Shown one piece after another: positions 1 to 9,594 of a stretch of DNA of 64,000 bases. Under the pieces are notes generated by a model. It searched no databases, was not told the origin of the DNA, and saw only the letters and a list, made by a program, of their open reading frames with translations. Positions within the stretch are counted from its first letter, which is position 1, and each line of letters opens with the position of its first letter. A program made the translations under genes and the position numbers. Origin of the DNA: JAHRAW01 sp965212085 (GTDB taxonomy: Bacteria > Pseudomonadota > Gammaproteobacteria > Arenicellales > Poriferihabitantaceae); NCBI GenBank assembly GCA_965212085.1, contig OZ243042.1, forward strand, positions 806,001 to 870,000, given 5' to 3'.

Positions 1-3000
1 CCGCCGCCGGCGGATGCTTCCCCGGGACGGCGCCCTTCCACGGCCAGCCGCAGGCGTTGGGCGGTGGCGTCTACGCCCATTATGGTGGCCTCACGATCGG
101 ATTCCAGGTCTATGGCGAAAGCGCTGGCTTTCCACGACAGTTCGGTGCGCGCAAAGGCGCGGTTGAGGTCGCCGTGCGCGCCGAAGGCGAACATCTGCAT
201 ACCGATATCCACGTCAATGGCGCCGGACGCATCGCTCAGTTCGGCGTCGCCCTCGCCGTAACCGAGCATCGCCCAGGCGTTGGTGGCGGCGTTAGGCTGC
301 CACTGAATATAGGGCAGGACGCTGGTCAGGTCGGCGTCGAGGTCGCCCGCGTTGCCATCGGCGGCGGCGTTATAGTCTATATCGCCGCTGCTTTCGGAGA
401 TGGCGAGGCCGAGGCGGGTGCCGGCGGGGGTCAGGTAGTCCATACCGAGGTAGCGGGAGGCGACGTCGCCGTCAACGCTGAAATGGTCGTCATCGCCGTC
501 GAAGTTGCCGATGGTGGCGCGGCCCCAGAAACTCCAAGCGGAGGGGGTGGCGGTGCCGGTGCCGGTGGGGTCGTCGAGGGCGAAGTGGAAGGCGCTTTTC
601 ATCAGGAGGTCGTGGCCGGACATTAAGGTGGTTGCGCTGGCGCGGGTTTGTGGGGGGGAGTCCCCCCACGCCCCCCTTTGCGGCGCGGGGAAACTCCTGT
701 TTCCAGCGCCGCGCGCACATCCCTGTGCGCGACAGTCCGGCTGCGCCGGAAGGGTTTGAATGGAATCTCCACCCCCGTTCAAGTGTGTGAGTGCGGACAG
801 GTCGCGACCTGTCCCTACGGCTGCCGGAAGGGTTTCCGGAGTCCCGTATATGCGGGAATCCAGCGTCCCGGCGGGGTCAGGCGCCATATCAAACTTGTGG
901 CCGCCGATGGTGAAGTGGCTGGTGTTTGTGCGGGCGGGGGTGGAGAGATAGTCCTCAAACATCCCCACCGTGCCGGTCGCAAAGGCGCGGCCAAAGGCGG
1001 CCAGGGTCTTCTCCAAAGCGCGTTCGGAGGCGCGGCCTACGCGGACGCTAACCACGGCGGTGGCCATTCGCTGTGGGGTGCCGTCGTCCGTAACTGTGAG
1101 GTCGAAGTTCAGGGTGGTGCGCTCTTCGGGGGCCATGAAAGTGACCATTGGGGCGCGGCCATCAGCCGGGTCAAAGGTGACGATTTGGGGCGGGGTGTGC
1201 GCCCACGCGTAGTCCAACTGCGTGCTGCCTTCCGGGTCGCTGCTGCCGCCGGCGTTCAGGGTGACCATCGCGCCTTCGTCCACGCTCAGGGTGATCCGCC
1301 CGCCTCTAACGGGCCTGTTTTGACCGTCAACTTCAAGGACGATGGCCGGCGGGCCGTTGGCGCCGGTGATGGTGATGGTGATGACCTGGGTGGCGGAGGG
1401 GTTGGCGGCGGCGGCGACGGTGAAGGTGTCGACAAGGGTGGCGCCCGCCGCCAGGGCGATGATGGCGGGGTTGTCGTTGTCCAGGGTGTAGGTCCAGACG
1501 CCGGCGGCGGTGATGGAAAAAGTGCCGTAGGCGCTGGGCTGGTCGGTCTGGACGACGAAGTCGGTGCCGCCGGCGCCCTGGTTGGTGATGGCCAGCGTGT
1601 CGGTGTCGGTATCTTCGAGGGGGTCGCCTTCGATCACGCCGCCGGTGGTGGCGTCGCTGAAGGCAATCACCGACACGGCGCGCACGGCGATCCGGAAGTT
1701 CAGGGTTACGGAGTCGGGGTCGGTGGCGTCGCTGTCGGTCACGGTGTAGGCGTATTCGGCGGCGGCTTGCAGCCCGGTCGGGGTGCCGCTCAGCGACTGG
1801 TTGACGGCGTCAAAGGTCAGCCCGGCCGGGATGTCCCCGCCGTCCGCCGCCAGAGTCAGGGTGTAGGTCAATGCGCCGTCGCCGCCGGTGGCCTGGGGCA
1901 GCACCAGGGTGGGGATGGCCTGGGTGATGGTGTACGCCTGGTCGGCAATGGCCGCGCCATCGGCGAAGGCCGGCACATTGTCCGCCCCCGCCCCCTCAAT
2001 GAGGATGTCCACGTTCAAGGGCGGGCTGCGGTTGTCGTCAACGTCGGTGGCGACATAGAAGTACGTGGTCTGCACCTGGCCGGTGGTCGAACGGCCGCTC
2101 AAAATCCGCGTGGTGTCGTCAAAGGCCAGGCCGTCCGGCAGGCCGCCGCTGCCGTCGCTGTTCAGGCTCAAGCTGTAAGTCAGCGTACCGGGCGCGCCGC
2201 CGATGGCGACCGGCAGGGTCAGGGGGGGGATGGCGCTGCCCACCGTGTAGGTTTGCGCGAAGACGGCGCGGGTCTCGGCGGGGAAATACGGCGTCGGCGC
2301 TCCAACGGTGAGGGTGAATGGCAGGCTCGCGGTCGCGTTATCGCTGTCGGTTACGAGGTAGAAGTGCTGGGCGATGAAGATTTCCTCGGTCGGCGTGCCG
2401 CTCAGTCTGCCGTTGGACTCGTCAAGGTTCAGCCCCTGCGGCACAGCGGGGACGATGGTGTAGCGGAACGGCGGGTTGCCGCCGCCCGCCGCGACCTCCG
2501 GAAACTGCACGTAGGGCAGCGCGCCCGCGCCCGAGCCGCTGGAGAGCGGCACGTTGACGGCGTAGGTCTGGTGGGGGATGGTCTCGGCAAAACCGATGGC
2601 CGCAATCACGACAGTGAAGTCTCGAATAGTGAAGTCTCGAATATCGGCCTGCCGGCCAAGGGCGTCTGTTACCCGATACGTAAAACTACTGCTCAGCTCC
2701 AGCGCCTCCTCCGGGGTGCCGGAAAAGGTGCGGGTGGCGGGGTCAAAACTCAGGCCGGGTGGCAAATTGTCCTCCCCTGGGGGGAGGAATAAGGCGTAGC
2801 GGAGCGGGGAGACGCCGCCCATAGCCGCCGGCAGGGTCAGGTTGAAGGCGCGGCCAACGACCAAAGACAGGTCGCCCACGACAACCCCAGTGAACGTCGG
2901 CAACCCCGGATCCTCAAGGATGGCAATGGTGAAGGTATCCTCGGCGGTGTCGGCGGTGTCGGCGGCGTCAACCGGGGTATCGGTGACGCTGTAGATGTGG

Positions 3001-6000
3001 TTACCGGGGCTGCCGATGGTGGTGGTCGTCGTGGGGGTGCCGGAAAGTACGCGGGTGTCGGCGTCAAACGTCAGCCCGTCCGGGACAGGGGAGAGGTCGT
3101 AGGTCAGCGCGCCGTTGCCGCCACTGGCCGGCGGCAGGGTTACGCTGACGGCGATGTTGCGGGCGTAGTTCTGATCGGCAACCCCCACGGAGAAAACCGG
3201 CGCGGTGTCGTCTGACCCGGTTACATCAATGACGACCTGCGCGGTATCGCTGAGGCGTCCCGACACCATGGCGGTGCGGTCGCTGACCAGCAGGGTCAGG
3301 GTTACGGCGGTCGGCTGGGCGTTGTTCGGCGCGGTCCAGGTGGCGTCAAGGACGTTGACGTCTGCAAAGGTTCCGACGTTGGGGACGGCGCTCCACTCGT
3401 AGAGTAGTTGGTCGTCGGTATCTGTGTCGGTGGCGGTGGCGTCCAGCGTAACCACCGCGCCCGCCGCAACCCGAGGCGCGCCGCTCGGCGCGACAATCCG
3501 CGCCACCGGCGCGTCGTTGGCGCCGACCACGGTGATGGCGAGGCTTGCGGGGGCGACGTCGGTGTCAATCGGGGTGAGGGTGAAAAAGTCCGTTCTTTCC
3601 TGGTTCTCGGCCAGCGACTGCGCGGCGGCGCTCAGGACATATATCCATAGAGTGCTTTCATCGTTTACGCGGAAATTGCCATAGGTCCCGATTGCGGAAC
3701 CGCCATCCAAGGCGTGCGACACGTTGCCGGAAATTCGCACGTCATCCTCGCCGACCCGCGCGCTCAAATCGCCGGACAATCCGCCGCTTTCATCCGCCTC
3801 GCGGACGATGAGGGTGTCGGTGGCGGACGCGCCGGCGGTGTCGGTTACGCGCAGGGTCAGGGTGTAGGCCCTGCCCGGCCCGCGGTTGCCCACGAAATAG
3901 GTGGTTTCCCTGGCGGTGCGGTCGCTGAAACTGCCGCCCAGCGCGGTCGGCGTAACGCTCCAGGTGTAACTCAAGGCGTCGTCGGTGTCGGCGTCGTCGC
4001 CGGTGCCCACCACCCCGACCGGCGTACCCGCCGGCGGGTTGGCGTTCACGCCGGTGGCGAAGGCCGCGCTGGCGGCCGGGGCGTCGTTGGTGCCGGTGAC
4101 TTCAATGGTCAGCGTGGCGTCGGGATACAAATTGCGGTCGTTGGCGGCGATGGTGAAGGTTTCAAACGCGCGCCCGCCGCCGGGCAGGTTGACCGTGGCG
4201 CCCCGCGTGCGAAGCAACTGGTAGCTCCAGGTTGCGCCGCGCACCTCCAGGGTTCCATATACGCCGTCCTGGTCGTCGTCCGGGAAGCCGCCGCCGGCGC
4301 CGCCGGCGCCGTTGGGCAGATGCAGGCTGAAGGCGCCGCGCGCAACGCGCTCACCGGAGACGTCGCGGACCCGCCCGCTTAGCGCGCCGCCGATGTAGCG
4401 CGACGGCCGCGGCGGCGCGGCGGCGAAGTCGGACACGATGGTGATGGTGATGGTGAACTGCATGGTGTCGGCGTCGCCGTTGGCGTCCGTCACCCGGTAG
4501 GTGTAGTCCCGCACGGCATCCTGGCGTGCCAGCGGGCGGCCGCCCAGCTCCCGCGCCCCGGAGTCAAACGTCACGCCCGGCGGCAAAGCCGGGGTGATGA
4601 AGTAGGTCAGCGCGCCGTCTCCGCCGGTGGCGGCCGGCAGCGGGGCGGTGTGGGGGGCGATGTTCACGTTGGCCTGGAAGGTATAGGCCATGGGCGTGAA
4701 GCGCGTCCCGAACTGCGGCGTCGTGTCGCCGTTGATGCGCACCGAAATGGTGTCGGAGGCGCCGTGCTGGTCGTGGACGCGCAGGCTCAAGGTGTAGAAG
4801 TCTTCAACCAGGGGGTCCGGCGCGGTCCAGGTGGTGTCGGGGTCGTTGCGGTCGGCGAAGGTGCCGGCGACCGGCGACGCCAGCCAGGTGTACGCCAGCG
4901 AGCGTTGCTCGTTGTTGTCCGCGTCGGTGGCGGCGCCGCTCAACTCCACGACCTCGCCGGGCCGCACGATGGCGCGGTCGGCCCGCGCCTCGGTCACCAC
5001 CGGGGGGTCGTTGGCGCCGCGAATGGTGAACTCGAAGACCACGTTTTGATACAGGTCGGTGTACGGGGCGATGGTGAACCGGTCCACCGGCGCGTCGCCG
5101 GCTTGCAGCGCCTGGGTTTGCGGGCGGCCGTTGAAGAACACGTAGTTCCAGTTGCCGCGTGTATCCTCCATTTGAAACTGGCCGTAGGCGCCGGTTATGG
5201 TTGCCGGGGTCCAGAGTCCATTCGTCCCTAGCGGGTTGCCGCGATCCGCGGTCTGATTCAAGCCGACCTGCAACAAGCCGCCCAAATTCCAGTTCAACTG
5301 GCCGCTCTCCCTGACGTTGGCGCCGCCGGCGGTGGTCTGATCCTCGTTAAACGTGAACCTGCGGGCGCCGGTTACGGGTTCGGCGCGCCCTCGTATAACG
5401 ATGCGCGCAACGCCGACAGGATCCGAAGGCGCTCCGCCGCCGGAGTTCCCTATTATCTCATAGTCCAGGGCCAGGGTTTGACCCTCGCGCAACTCGTTGA
5501 CTATCCGGAACGCATCGTTCTCCGGATCCAGTTCAAACGTCCAGACGCCGGCGTTGGTGTAACCGAACAAGCCGAAATCGTTTGAGCCGCCGTCCACGGT
5601 GTTCCGGCGTATTACGTTCTCCCGGTCCGGTCCATACCTGGTTATGCCGGACGGGTTGGTGAACGTGCCGGTAATGCGCTGGTTGTTGTTGCCGAAATCC
5701 GTGTCCTCGGAGATGCGGCCGGTGCCGATGATGGTGCGGGGGTTGGCTACGGTAACCGCATTGACCGTGATCGTGCGGGCGGCGCGCGCGCCGCCCGGGT
5801 CGTCATTGCGCGCGCCGGCCTGGTCCGTGGCCCTGAACACCACGTCAACCGTCGTCTGCGCGGTAACGGCGGGGGCGGTCCAGGTGGTGGTGAGCGCGTT
5901 GGGGTTGCGGAAGACGCCCTGCCCGGCCGGCTCGGTGACCCACAGGAAGCGCAGCGGCCGTTCATGATCGTCCACGTCGGTGGCGGTGGCGGTTACCGTT

Positions 6001-9000
6001 ACCGCGACCCCCGATGACCGGGTCAGGTCCGCAGCCGGCGCGGTGATTTGCACCACCGGCAGGTCGTTGGCGCCGGTAACGGCGATGGTCACGTTGGCGA
6101 CGGTCGCGCCCGCACTGACGGCGATGGTATCCGTCACCATCTGGTTCGGCAGCAGGGCTTCGGTGTCGGCGTCGGCGTTGTTCAGGGTGTAGGTCCAGAC
6201 GCCGGCGGCGGTGATGGCGAGGGTTCCGTATTGCCCGGTCGGGCTGGGCACGCTGAAATCGGTGCCGCCGGCCGCGGGCGGATTGATGTACTGCAAGGTG
6301 CCGGTGGCGGTGTTGGTGGCGTCGTCTTCGGTGACCGCGCCGCTATCAAGGTCGCCGATGATGGCCGGGGCTGCCGGGTCAATGTCAATGTTCGCGATGA
6401 TGTTGTCGGATGCGCCGTGGACGTCGGTTACGGTCAGGCGCAGGGCGATAAAGCCGGCGGCCGGGACCGGGTTGGGCGCCGTCCACTGGACCACCCGCGC
6501 GGTGCGGTCTGCAAAGGAACCGGCGGTATCCGGGACCGCGCTCCAGGCGTAGGTCAGGGTTTCGGTTTCGCCGTCGTCGGGGTCAAGGCTGACGCCGCCG
6601 TCCACCGAAATCGTTTCCCCGGCGACCACGCGCAGCCCGTCCCGCTGGGTGTCCGCCACCGGCGGCTCGTTGACGCCGGTAATGGTGATGGTGAGCACCG
6701 CGTTGCGCACCGACTCGTCCTGCGGGTACACCAGGAACCGATCAACCACCTCCACGCCCAGGGGCACCGACACCAGGCTGTCGGGGGCTACCGTATAGGT
6801 CCAGCCGGGTCCGCCTGCGCGCGCGAGGGTGCCGAATGTCCCAGGCGTGGTGGTATGTCTCGCTGGGTCCAGCGGATGACTGAGGGTGCCGGTGGCCATA
6901 GTCGCATCAGCAAGATCAATGGCCGCGGCGAGGTTGCCGGTTAAATCGCCCGTGTCGGCGGTGCCGGTCACGGTAACCGTGTCCGTGCCGCCGCCGCCGC
7001 TCTGGTCGCGCACCAGCAGGGTCAGGACGTAGGTCGCGCCCGGCCCGCGCGTGCCCACGGTATAGGTGGTGTTCGGGTCGTTGCGGTCGGCGAAACTGCC
7101 CCCCATGGTGGTCGGGCGCACGCTCCAGGCGTAGACCAGGGTGTCGGTCTCCCCGGTGTCCCGGTCGGCGGCGGTGCCGCGCAGTTGCAGGAGCGAGTTT
7201 TGCGGCCAGGAAATGGACTTCTCGAACATGCCGCTTTGCCCGTTAAAAATGTGCGCCTGTACGTTGCCCGGCGGCTGGTTGACGCCGATGATGTCAATGT
7301 TGATGGTGTAGCACAGATCCGGGTCGCCGCTACGGGGCGAAGGCTGGCACGCGGGCGTGAGCGTCTCCCGCAGCCGCACGCCCGCCGGCAGATTCAGCAC
7401 GTCCGCGTTGGTGTGGTCAACCCGGTAGGACCAGCGCGGGACGTCTCCCTGGGGGTCGGTGATGGTCAGCGTGCCGTACTGGCCGCTGACCATTTCGTCC
7501 GCAACGGCCTGGCCAATCCCCGCGCCGTTGGCGCTGCGAAAACTCACCCGCCCTTCCGTCACGCGGTCGCCGGCCACCTCGCTGACTTGCCCGTAAAAAT
7601 CGCTGTCCGGGTCGTCAAGGTAGTTGAACCCGGGCGCCGGGTCGGGCATGCCGGCGGTAATGACGGTGATGGTGAAGTCCATGGTGTCGCTATCGCCGTT
7701 GGCGTCGGTCACCGTCCAGGTGTAGGTGCGCGCGTTGAGCGACCGCAGCGGCGTGCCGGAGATAGCGCGGTTGCCGTCCAGCGACAGCCCCGGCGGCAGC
7801 GCCGGGGTAAGGCGGTATTGGAGCGGGGCGTCCCCGAAGCGCGCCGCCGGCAGCGCGGCGGTGTTGCGGTTGACGTTGAGGCTGGCCCTGAAAGTGTAGG
7901 CGGGCGGCGTGTAGCGCGTGCTGAACTGCGGCGCCGAGTTGCCGTTCACCCGCACCCTGCGGATGGTGGAGCCGCCGCTCACGTCGCGCACCCGCAGGGT
8001 CAGGACGTAGTCCTCTTCGTGGATGGTGGCCGGCGCGGTCCAGGTGGTGTTCGGGTCGGTGTTGTCGGCGAACGTGCCCACCGCCGGCATCACCGTCCAG
8101 GCGTAGGCCAGCGTGTCCTGCTCGGTGGAATCCCGGTCGGTGGCTTCGCCGCTCAACCGCACCACTTCGCCGGGCCGCACCATGGACTGATCGGCCCGCG
8201 CCACGGTCACGACCGGGTTGTCGTTGCGGCCGTTGATGGTGAAGACAAAATTAACGGTTTCGTAGTTGTCGGCGTAAGGGGCGATGGCGAAGCGGTCCTC
8301 CGCCCCGGCGCCCACTTGCAGTCTCTGCACGGCGCCCCGGTTGGTGAAGAAGATGTAGCGCCAGTTGCCGCGCGAGGTGTCCATGATGAAGCGGCCGTAG
8401 GTGCCGTTCATGTTGGCCGGGGTCCAGATGCCCGGTCCCGCCGGGTTGTTGTCATCCACGTCCCGGCCGCCGTTCTGTATGACGCCGCCAAACTCCCAAT
8501 CCAGCTTGCCGGAGACCTGACTGTTGGAACCGTCGTCGTTGTCGTCCTCGCCGAACGAGAACCTGCGGAGGCCGGTCACCGGCTCGGTGACCCCCCGAAC
8601 GGTGACGCGCACTCGGGCATCTATCACGAGGTTGTTGCTCTGCCGGATTCGTACAAGGTAGGTCAGCGCCCCGACCTCCCCGGTGTTCAACTCCTTGACG
8701 GCCCGGCGCGCAGCACCCCTCGGATTGAGTTCAAACTGCCACCGGCCACTTGCGTTGATGCCGAACCCGCCGTAATCCGCGCCTGATCCAAGCTGGAAAG
8801 TCGCAGTCCTGTCGATGGTTTGACGGCGTCGAAAACTCTGGGAGATGAACGACGCGCCGCCGGTCGTCAGCGTCGCCTGCCCCGTGAGGCGCTCGTCATC
8901 CGCACCGAACGTCACGTCCTCACGAATATCGCCCCCTCCGACGAGCGCCCCCTGCGCCTGCGCCTCCGCCGCCGGAAAAACCGCCAACGCCGGCCCAAAC

Positions 9001-9059
9001 AAGGCCAGCAGGGCGAGGGTGTGGATTGCCTTGCGAACGCGGCTAATAGGGATTTGCAT
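1..9059 (-). CDS. Giant Ig/VCBS-repeat autotransporter-like surface protein (3' end beyond window)
   Basis: The frame is open from the ATG at 9059 to the left edge, about 3019 codons, so the C-terminus is missing. It starts with a signal peptide (n-region RVRK, hydrophobic LALLALFGPALAVF, cleavage near AEAQA). After that come tandem Ig-like units with D-x-D-x(n)-Y-W signatures, VCBS-like units (YG-x-F/L ... W-x-Y) and putative-Ig units with LPPGLSFD ... LSGTP signatures (roughly residues 1990-2440). A helical linker (ALEKTLAAFGRAF, about residue 2685) leads to a beta-rich domain with WGRATIGNF, YLGMDYLTPAGTRLGLA and PYIQW, which matches the start of the autotransporter barrel common in cadherin-like proteins. 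A GGAGG ribosome site lies 7 nt before this ATG. An alternative in-frame start at 9134 has its own AGGAG and would include the poly-C tract; I prefer 9059 because the signal peptide fits it. A dispersed repeat is inserted in frame at about 640-880. Likely role: adhesion or surface display (inference). Confidence 0.85.
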   Translation of the reverse strand, partial: MQIPISRVRKAIHTLALLALFGPALAVFPAAEAQAQGALVGGGDIREDVTFGADDERLTGQATLTTGGASFISQSFRRRQTIDRTATFQLGSGADYGGFGINASGRWQFELNPRGAARRAVKELNTGEVGALTYLVRIRQSNNLVIDARVRVTVRGVTEPVTGLRRFSFGEDDNDDGSNSQVSGKLDWEFGGVIQNGGRDVDDNNPAGPGIWTPANMNGTYGRFIMDTSRGNWRYIFFTNRGAVQRLQVGAGAEDRFAIAPYADNYETVNFVFTINGRNDNPVVTVARADQSMVRPGEVVRLSGEATDRDSTEQDTLAYAWTVMPAVGTFADNTDPNTTWTAPATIHEEDYVLTLRVRDVSGGSTIRRVRVNGNSAPQFSTRYTPPAYTFRASLNVNRNTAALPAARFGDAPLQYRLTPALPPGLSLDGNRAISGTPLRSLNARTYTWTVTDANGDSDTMDFTITVITAGMPDPAPGFNYLDDPDSDFYGQVSEVAGDRVTEGRVSFRSANGAGIGQAVADEMVSGQYGTLTITDPQGDVPRWSYRVDHTNADVLNLPAGVRLRETLTPACQPSPRSGDPDLCYTINIDIIGVNQPPGNVQAHIFNGQSGMFEKSISWPQNSLLQLRGTAADRDTGETDTLVYAWSVRPTTMGGSFADRNDPNTTYTVGTRGPGATYVLTLLVRDQSGGGGTDTVTVTGTADTGDLTGNLAAAIDLADATMATGTLSHPLDPARHTTTPGTFGTLARAGGPGWTYTVAPDSLVSVPLGVEVVDRFLVYPQDESVRNAVLTITITGVNEPPVADTQRDGLRVVAGETISVDGGVSLDPDDGETETLTYAWSAVPDTAGSFADRTARVVQWTAPNPVPAAGFIALRLTVTDVHGASDNIIANIDIDPAAPAIIGDLDSGAVTEDDATNTATGTLQYINPPAAGGTDFSVPSPTGQYGTLAITAAGVWTYTLNNADADTEALLPNQMVTDTIAVSAGATVANVTIAVTGANDLPVVQITAPAADLTRSSGVAVTVTATATDVDDHERPLRFLWVTEPAGQGVFRNPNALTTTWTAPAVTAQTTVDVVFRATDQAGARNDDPGGARAARTITVNAVTVANPRTIIGTGRISEDTDFGNNNQRITGTFTNPSGITRYGPDRENVIRRNTVDGGSNDFGLFGYTNAGVWTFELDPENDAFRIVNELREGQTLALDYEIIGNSGGGAPSDPVGVARIVIRGRAEPVTGARRFTFNEDQTTAGGANVRESGQLNWNLGGLLQVGLNQTADRGNPLGTNGLWTPATITGAYGQFQMEDTRGNWNYVFFNGRPQTQALQAGDAPVDRFTIAPYTDLYQNVVFEFTIRGANDPPVVTEARADRAIVRPGEVVELSGAATDADNNEQRSLAYTWLASPVAGTFADRNDPDTTWTAPDPLVEDFYTLSLRVHDQHGASDTISVRINGDTTPQFGTRFTPMAYTFQANVNIAPHTAPLPAATGGDGALTYFITPALPPGVTFDSGARELGGRPLARQDAVRDYTYRVTDANGDADTMQFTITITIVSDFAAAPPRPSRYIGGALSGRVRDVSGERVARGAFSLHLPNGAGGAGGGFPDDDQDGVYGTLEVRGATWSYQLLRTRGATVNLPGGGRAFETFTIAANDRNLYPDATLTIEVTGTNDAPAASAAFATGVNANPPAGTPVGVVGTGDDADTDDALSYTWSVTPTALGGSFSDRTARETTYFVGNRGPGRAYTLTLRVTDTAGASATDTLIVREADESGGLSGDLSARVGEDDVRISGNVSHALDGGSAIGTYGNFRVNDESTLWIYVLSAAAQSLAENQERTDFFTLTPIDTDVAPASLAITVVGANDAPVARIVAPSGAPRVAAGAVVTLDATATDTDTDDQLLYEWSAVPNVGTFADVNVLDATWTAPNNAQPTAVTLTLLVSDRTAMVSGRLSDTAQVVIDVTGSDDTAPVFSVGVADQNYARNIAVSVTLPPASGGNGALTYDLSPVPDGLTFDADTRVLSGTPTTTTTIGSPGNHIYSVTDTPVDAADTADTAEDTFTIAILEDPGLPTFTGVVVGDLSLVVGRAFNLTLPAAMGGVSPLRYALFLPPGEDNLPPGLSFDPATRTFSGTPEEALELSSSFTYRVTDALGRQADIRDFTIRDFTVVIAAIGFAETIPHQTYAVNVPLSSGSGAGALPYVQFPEVAAGGGNPPFRYTIVPAVPQGLNLDESNGRLSGTPTEEIFIAQHFYLVTDSDNATASLPFTLTVGAPTPYFPAETRAVFAQTYTVGSAIPPLTLPVAIGGAPGTLTYSLSLNSDGSGGLPDGLAFDDTTRILSGRSTTGQVQTTYFYVATDVDDNRSPPLNVDILIEGAGADNVPAFADGAAIADQAYTITQAIPTLVLPQATGGDGALTYTLTLAADGGDIPAGLTFDAVNQSLSGTPTGLQAAAEYAYTVTDSDATDPDSVTLNFRIAVRAVSVIAFSDATTGGVIEGDPLEDTDTDTLAITNQGAGGTDFVVQTDQPSAYGTFSITAAGVWTYTLDNDNPAIIALAAGATLVDTFTVAAAANPSATQVITITITGANGPPAIVLEVDGQNRPVRGGRITLSVDEGAMVTLNAGGSSDPEGSTQLDYAWAHTPPQIVTFDPADGRAPMVTFMAPEERTTLNFDLTVTDDGTPQRMATAVVSVRVGRASERALEKTLAAFGRAFATGTVGMFEDYLSTPARTNTSHFTIGGHKFDMAPDPAGTLDSRIYGTPETLPAAVGTGRDLSALTHLNGGGDSIQTLPAQPDCRAQGCARGAGNRSFPAPQRGAWGDSPPQTRASATTLMSGHDLLMKSAFHFALDDPTGTGTATPSAWSFWGRATIGNFDGDDDHFSVDGDVASRYLGMDYLTPAGTRLGLAISESSGDIDYNAAADGNAGDLDADLTSVLPYIQWQPNAATNAWAMLGYGEGDAELSDASGAIDVDIGMQMFAFGAHGDLNRAFARTELSWKASAFAIDLESDREATIMGVDATAQRLRLAVEGRRPGEASAGG
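640..880. repeat. Dispersed palindromic repeat inserted in frame in the giant surface protein gene
   Basis: 651-760 matches the repeat module found at 9300-9395, 51166-51302 and, inverted, at 46687-46800 and 49193-49318. It contains the hairpins GGAAAC-tcct-GTTTCC and GCGCACA-tccc-TGTGCGC. 795-814 is the perfect palindrome GGACAGGTCGCGACCTGTCC, also at 11558-11577 and 49139-49158. About 842-877 resembles the ends of other modules. No stop codon occurs in the coding frame of the minus strand, so about 80 extra residues (including DCRAQGCARGAGNRSFPA) are added between the linker and the barrel. Confidence 0.85.
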
Positions 9060-9146
9060 GCTGGAACCTCCGCCAAACGGCGTAATTAAAGGGGGGGGGG
9101 GGGGGGCAAGAACCGAAAAGGTCAACGAAAACATATAGTTACTCCT
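9060..9146 (-). promoter_or_regulatory. Poly-C(16) tract in an in-frame upstream extension: probable phase-variation site
   Basis: On the coding (minus) strand AGGAG (9142-9146) is followed after 7 nt by an ATG at 9134. That frame reads through a run of 16 C (9091-9106) and joins the giant ORF at the ATG of 9059. With 15 C the upstream frame stops at a TAA directly after the tract; with 17 C it stops at a TAG just past the downstream ATG. The downstream ATG has its own GGAGG at 9067-9071. A homopolymer of this length is a classic slipped-strand mispairing site. Whether it switches translation or only the N-terminus is inference. Confidence 0.6.
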
Positions 9147-9293
9147 GGAAAGGGTGTGGCGTCTTGGTAAGGCCGTAGCGACGGACGGTCCGGTGGGCGG
9201 ATTTTACTGGAAAATTGGCCGGAGATAAACAGAAATTTGCCGGAAATTACTCGGTTTTAACAGAAAATACAAGGGCCCGGGGGCGTATAACGC

Positions 9294-9480
9294 GCTTTTG
9301 CGGGGGGGAGGCCCCCCGCACCCCCCTGTGCGGCGCGGGGAAACTCCTGTTTCCAGCGCCGCGCGCACATCCCTGTGCGCGACAGTCCGGCTGACGCCGA
9401 ACCAAAAAAACTGGATTCCCGATACGATGAAACAAACGGTCGCTATCGCTCCCTATTTTTCTATCGTTCGGGAATGACGG
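9294..9480 (+). repeat. Dispersed repeat modules in a 460-base gap (9135-9594)
   Basis: 9300-9395 is a copy of the GC-rich double-hairpin module. 9411-9479 is a copy of a second module running from ATTCCCGATACGATGA to TATCGTTCGGGAATGAC, with inverted ends. A degenerate form of the GGACAGGTCGCGACCTGTCC palindrome follows at about 9511-9535. The remaining sequence up to 9594 shows no gene. Confidence 0.8.
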
Positions 9481-9594
9481 CAGAGGTGCGGCGGAAATCC
9501 AGCGTCCAATCGGGGACAGCTCGTGACCCGTCCCTACGCTCACCCCGGCTTGAACGAAGCCGGCGGAGGCGGACACCTTCGCCAATGCCGGCGG

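Noticed and set aside
648..2792. Long plus-strand open frame (714 codons)
   Set aside because: It is the exact antisense of the giant protein frame; its translation is Gly/Val/Arg-rich without any domain. The minus strand has Ig/VCBS signatures and a signal peptide.
7185..8786. Long plus-strand open frame (533 codons)
   Set aside because: Antisense shadow of the giant protein in high-GC DNA.
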